Shown here one piece after another: positions 61,334 through 64,000 of a DNA stretch of 64,000 nt. A program made the position numbers and the translations under genes. Position 1 is the first letter of the stretch. Each line of letters begins with the position of its first letter. The stretch comes from Pelotomaculum_C sp050950345 (lineage in GTDB: Bacteria > Bacillota > Desulfotomaculia > Desulfotomaculales > Pelotomaculaceae): positions 1 to 64,000 of the forward strand of contig JBMNHK010000001.1 of the NCBI GenBank assembly GCA_050950345.1, in the 5' to 3' direction. The notes beneath the pieces were generated by a model. It saw only the letters and a program-made list of their open reading frames with translations. It had not been told where the DNA came from and searched no databases.

Positions 61334-61936
61334 TTATTCTAAACTTATCGCAACTTTAACCATAGAAGCTCTGATCACTTTATCTCTCAGAGTATAGCCC
61401 CGGCGGAATTCCTCCACAATTGTATTGGGGGGATATTGACCTGATTTATCCTGGGCTACCGCCTCATGCTTTTCTGGATCAAAAACCTCACCCACTGCCG
61501 GCAAGGGAGTAACGCCTTCCTCCGCCAGCACATCTAAAAGCTGCTTGTAGATCATCTGAACGCCGGTTTTATATCCTGAACTTGAGTCATCTTCCGCAGC
61601 CAAAGCCAAATCAAAGTTATCCAGAACAGGCAGGAGAGCCGTCACTAACTTTTCGGAGGCGTATTTGTACAGGTCCTCCTTCTCTTGCCTTGTGCGGCGC
61701 CGGAAGTTATCAAAGTCAGCTTGCAGACGCAACAGGCGTTCTTGATATTCCTCTGCCCGGGCAGTCTGTTCAGCCAATGATTTTTTAAGCTCAGCGGGAG
61801 CATCACCCGCATCGTTTATTACTTCCGGTTCATCGGTCACATCTTCTTTAGCCGTTGTTTGCTCGTTCTCCATTTCGACTTGCTCAATTTCATCCACAGT
61901 GATTTCCTGCCTGTCTTGCTCAAGATTCTTGCTCAA
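61334..61936 (-). CDS. grpE: Nucleotide exchange factor GrpE
   Basis: A 200-residue GrpE. A charged N-terminal tail, long helix (about 60-110, LQADFDNFRRRTRQEKED) and C-terminal beta domain (VTPLPAVGEVFDPEKHEAV) are present. The start is placed at TTG 61936, with GAGGTG upstream, which falls ten bases after the chaperonin stop. A longer frame from ATG 61990 would overlap the chaperonin by 44 bases. GrpE releases ADP from DnaK. Confidence 0.92.
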   Translation of the reverse strand: MSKNLEQDRQEITVDEIEQVEMENEQTTAKEDVTDEPEVINDAGDAPAELKKSLAEQTARAEEYQERLLRLQADFDNFRRRTRQEKEDLYKYASEKLVTALLPVLDNFDLALAAEDDSSSGYKTGVQMIYKQLLDVLAEEGVTPLPAVGEVFDPEKHEAVAQDKSGQYPPNTIVEEFRRGYTLRDKVIRASMVKVAISLE

Positions 61937-61946
61937 TTCATCCACC

Positions 61947-63515
61947 TCACAGACCAGACATATTGACTTCTTTGGTTTTTGACTCTTCACGTTTCTTGAT
62001 AATAGTATCTATTCTTAAAATCGCCTCAGCTACCTCACCGGCAGCTTTGAGAGCGTATATTTTCACCTCGGCCGGATCCACAACACCTATATCGAGCATA
62101 TCGGCTACCTCTCCACTGTCGCAGTCGACAGCCAGGGAAATCTTTCCTGTCCCGGCCTGGGCTGCAATAACATCGCCCAGTTTTTCCAGGGGATTGAACC
62201 CGGCATTGGCAACAATCTGAGACATGGGGCGTTTTAACGCTTCCACCACACAGTCCACACCATAAGCCGCCATGCCGCGGATCCCATCACGCACTTGTTC
62301 AACTTCCCGGGCCACAGCTAATTCCAGGGAGCCCCCTCCCGGAACAACTCCGCTCCTAACTGATAATTGTACTGCGGCAGCGGCATCTTTAGCGATACGC
62401 TCGCGCTCACCAACAACTTCTGACGTAGCAGCCCCAACAAGGACTGTGGCCATGGGTTTGCCGCCACCATCCAGAACCCAGACCTGCTCTAATTTTTCAT
62501 CATTGTATACCCTGGCGGCAAAGCCAAGGTATTTTTGAATTTCATCTTCAGATTTTTTTAAACCTGTGCGTTTAATCATCCTGGCTCCGGAATGTTCGGC
62601 AGCTCGCCTCAACTCCTTGCTGGCCACTCTTTGCACCACCAAAACCCCTGCATCCGTTAAGAGCTCTTCTGCTATATCATTCACACCCCGGTCTACAAGC
62701 ACCAGGCCTACACCCAGGTTGATGATTTTCTGCACGTTTTCCTTAAACTCCGCCTGCAGGTGCAAATACCGTGCGAAGCCGCTTTCAGTACTGAGAGCCT
62801 CATCATCAAGCTCTTCTGGCTCCAGAGCGTCGTCGATAATCATTACCTTTACCTTTTCCAGCTCTCCGGGCATCTGGCGGTTCATCCGCTCTTTATTCAC
62901 AATGACACCCATGAAAACCTGGTTGACAGCACCTTCTTCAGCTACTATGGTGTCCGAAAGCTTAAAAGACCGGTCTCTCAACTTATCTTCACCGATCAGC
63001 AAAGCTGCTTCCCTGACCAGGTCGGCAATATCCTCGTGACCCCGCCCGGAAACCAGCGCTACCTGGCGAACAAAGGCATCCTGCAGGCCGTCAATCTGCC
63101 GGACTTGCTTGCTCATTGCCTCCAAGGCCTGCTTAAGTCCCACACGCATACCTTCAATTACCCGGGATACAGGGACACCTTTCATGACCTGCTCCACACC
63201 GGAAGCTACCAGGGCACTGGCCATTACCGTGGCTGTTGTTGTCCCGTCGCCAACCTCCTCCTGTTGGGCTTTAGCTGTGTTAATCAGCATTCTGGCAGCA
63301 GGGTGATTGGCTTCCATCATGGTCAGGATGGTTACACCGTCATTAGTGATCACCACATCACCAAATTTATCAACCAGCATGGTATCGAGACCCTTAGGGC
63401 CCAGGGTCCCCTCCACAGCACTGGCAATGGCGCGGATGGCATTGGAATTGGTCAGCAAAGCTGCCAACCTTTCATCAACCTCAGCACCCTGAGTTGCTTC
63501 CTTTTTTAAGCTCAA
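61947..63515 (-). CDS. Group III (thermosome/CCT-like) chaperonin in the dnaK operon
   Basis: A 522-residue chaperonin of the archaeal/eukaryotic TCP-1 type, not GroEL. The blocks are VEGTLGPKGLDTMLVD, GDVVITNDGVTIL, VGDGTTTATVMA (about 88-99), and the late motif VVPGGGSLELAVA. The gene sits between hrcA and grpE. Family knowledge: such group III chaperonins occur in a set of Clostridia, including Carboxydothermus, as part of this operon and can work without a GroES partner. The start is ATG 63515 with GGGGGTA upstream. It may be regulated by heat through HrcA. Reading the C-terminus MSGL* and the next TTG for grpE are separated by 10 bases. Confidence 0.93.
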   Translation of the reverse strand: MSLKKEATQGAEVDERLAALLTNSNAIRAIASAVEGTLGPKGLDTMLVDKFGDVVITNDGVTILTMMEANHPAARMLINTAKAQQEEVGDGTTTATVMASALVASGVEQVMKGVPVSRVIEGMRVGLKQALEAMSKQVRQIDGLQDAFVRQVALVSGRGHEDIADLVREAALLIGEDKLRDRSFKLSDTIVAEEGAVNQVFMGVIVNKERMNRQMPGELEKVKVMIIDDALEPEELDDEALSTESGFARYLHLQAEFKENVQKIINLGVGLVLVDRGVNDIAEELLTDAGVLVVQRVASKELRRAAEHSGARMIKRTGLKKSEDEIQKYLGFAARVYNDEKLEQVWVLDGGGKPMATVLVGAATSEVVGERERIAKDAAAAVQLSVRSGVVPGGGSLELAVAREVEQVRDGIRGMAAYGVDCVVEALKRPMSQIVANAGFNPLEKLGDVIAAQAGTGKISLAVDCDSGEVADMLDIGVVDPAEVKIYALKAAGEVAEAILRIDTIIKKREESKTKEVNMSGL

Positions 63516-63528
63516 CTATGGTACCCCC

Positions 63529-64000
63529 TCACTTTCCCACACCCTTGAGCATGCGTTCCAGGGTATGTGAGAGATTTTTCGTCATAAAGTCAACCACGCT
63601 AATAACTTTGGCATATTCCATCCTTGTAGGCCCCAGCACACCAATGGTGCCAACCTTTTGACCATCTAAAGAGTAGGCAGCAGTTACCATGCTGCACTCC
63701 TTGATATCCTTGTTTCTGATCTCTCTGCCAATACGTACGGTAACACTATCGCTTTGTTCATCATTAACCATTAGCCCGTAAAGGAGTTCCTCTTGCTCCA
63801 GGATGCCGAGCAGGGTCTTAACCTTTTCCACGTTGTGGAATTCCGGTTGGTTTAAGATATTAAATACCCCACCCAGATAAATTTTATCCTCGGACTTCAT
63901 CGCCATGCTCTCTTCAAACAATTCCATAGCCAGATCAAGGACTTGTTTGTGTTTGGCCAGTTCGAGATAAATCTCCTTTAATATGGTGAGTCTAAGGCTT
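63529..64000 (-). CDS. hrcA: Heat-inducible transcription repressor HrcA (partial, 5' end outside window)
   Basis: The C-terminal ~156 residues of HrcA, running off the right edge. Visible are LRLTILKEIYLELA, a middle FNILNQPEF stretch, GREIRNKDIKECSMVTA and the conserved end VGTIGVLGPTRMEYAKVISVVDFM. HrcA represses the dnaK and often groE operons by binding the CIRCE inverted repeat. The N-terminal helix-turn-helix and the operon promoter are not in the window. It is followed by the chaperonin gene 13 bases downstream. Confidence 0.94.
   Translation of the reverse strand, partial: SLRLTILKEIYLELAKHKQVLDLAMELFEESMAMKSEDKIYLGGVFNILNQPEFHNVEKVKTLLGILEQEELLYGLMVNDEQSDSVTVRIGREIRNKDIKECSMVTAAYSLDGQKVGTIGVLGPTRMEYAKVISVVDFMTKNLSHTLERMLKGVGK

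Overview
The window looks like a chromosome segment of a spore-forming, anaerobic Gram-positive bacterium of the class Clostridia, most like the Peptococcaceae/Desulfotomaculum–Pelotomaculum group. The evidence is the Bacillus-like yqf gene order (rpsU, nfeD, floA, yqfC, yqfD, phoH, pgpH, ybeY, dgkA, cdd, era, recO, glyQS, ccpN, yqfL, then dnaG and sigA), the sporulation genes yqfC and yqfD, a glycyl T-box leader, pyruvate phosphate dikinase with its regulator, and an archaeal-type (group III) chaperonin inside the hrcA-grpE-dnaK-dnaJ operon. The genus is inference.

Layout. 1-14.5 kb is an accessory region that appears more AT-rich than the rest. It holds an IS21-family element (istA, a small ORF, truncated istB), debris with a frameshifted MocR-type regulator, a three-gene defence-like operon (SNF2 helicase with DUF3883, DUF1156 DNA methyltransferase, HEPN-DUF499 ATPase), and an IS110-family element with a structured non-coding 5' region that is a candidate bridge RNA. 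A small helix-turn-helix gene follows. 14.7-16.1 kb is rlmD. 16.2-20.9 kb is a block with an SDR oxidoreductase, myo-inositol-phosphate synthase, a fused inositol-phosphate cytidylyltransferase/CDP-alcohol transferase, and a PHP phosphatase. It is bracketed by two copies of the 5' end of rlmD, the distal one decayed, which suggests a past insertion or duplication. 21-21.4 kb is RNase P RNA.

21.4-33 kb carries, mostly on the minus strand, a zinc-ribbon coiled-coil protein, Nif3, TrmK, a Ca2+-type P-ATPase, a plus-strand soluble HAD protein, four tRNAs (Val, Glu, Met-type CAT, Asn) with promoter and terminator, sigA, dnaG, a dGTPase-like HD protein and ThpR. 33-41 kb is a carbon/gluconeogenesis and translation cluster: ppdK, its regulatory kinase/phosphatase, ccpN with a consensus-like operator, glyS, glyQ and a T-box leader. 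41-55 kb is the yqf-type conserved cluster, with a CopA copper ATPase and an unknown membrane protein lying between yqfC and floA. 55-64 kb holds a HIT protein with an apparent ATT start, mtaB, rsmE, prmA, dnaJ, dnaK, grpE, the group III chaperonin and the 3' part of hrcA, all reading leftward and probably one heat-shock transcription unit.

Most notable: the compact methylase-helicase-HEPN/ATPase cassette between two insertion elements, the candidate bridge RNA of the IS110 element, the inositol-phosphate (possible di-myo-inositol phosphate) genes with their direct-repeat scar, and the chaperonin in the dnaK operon.
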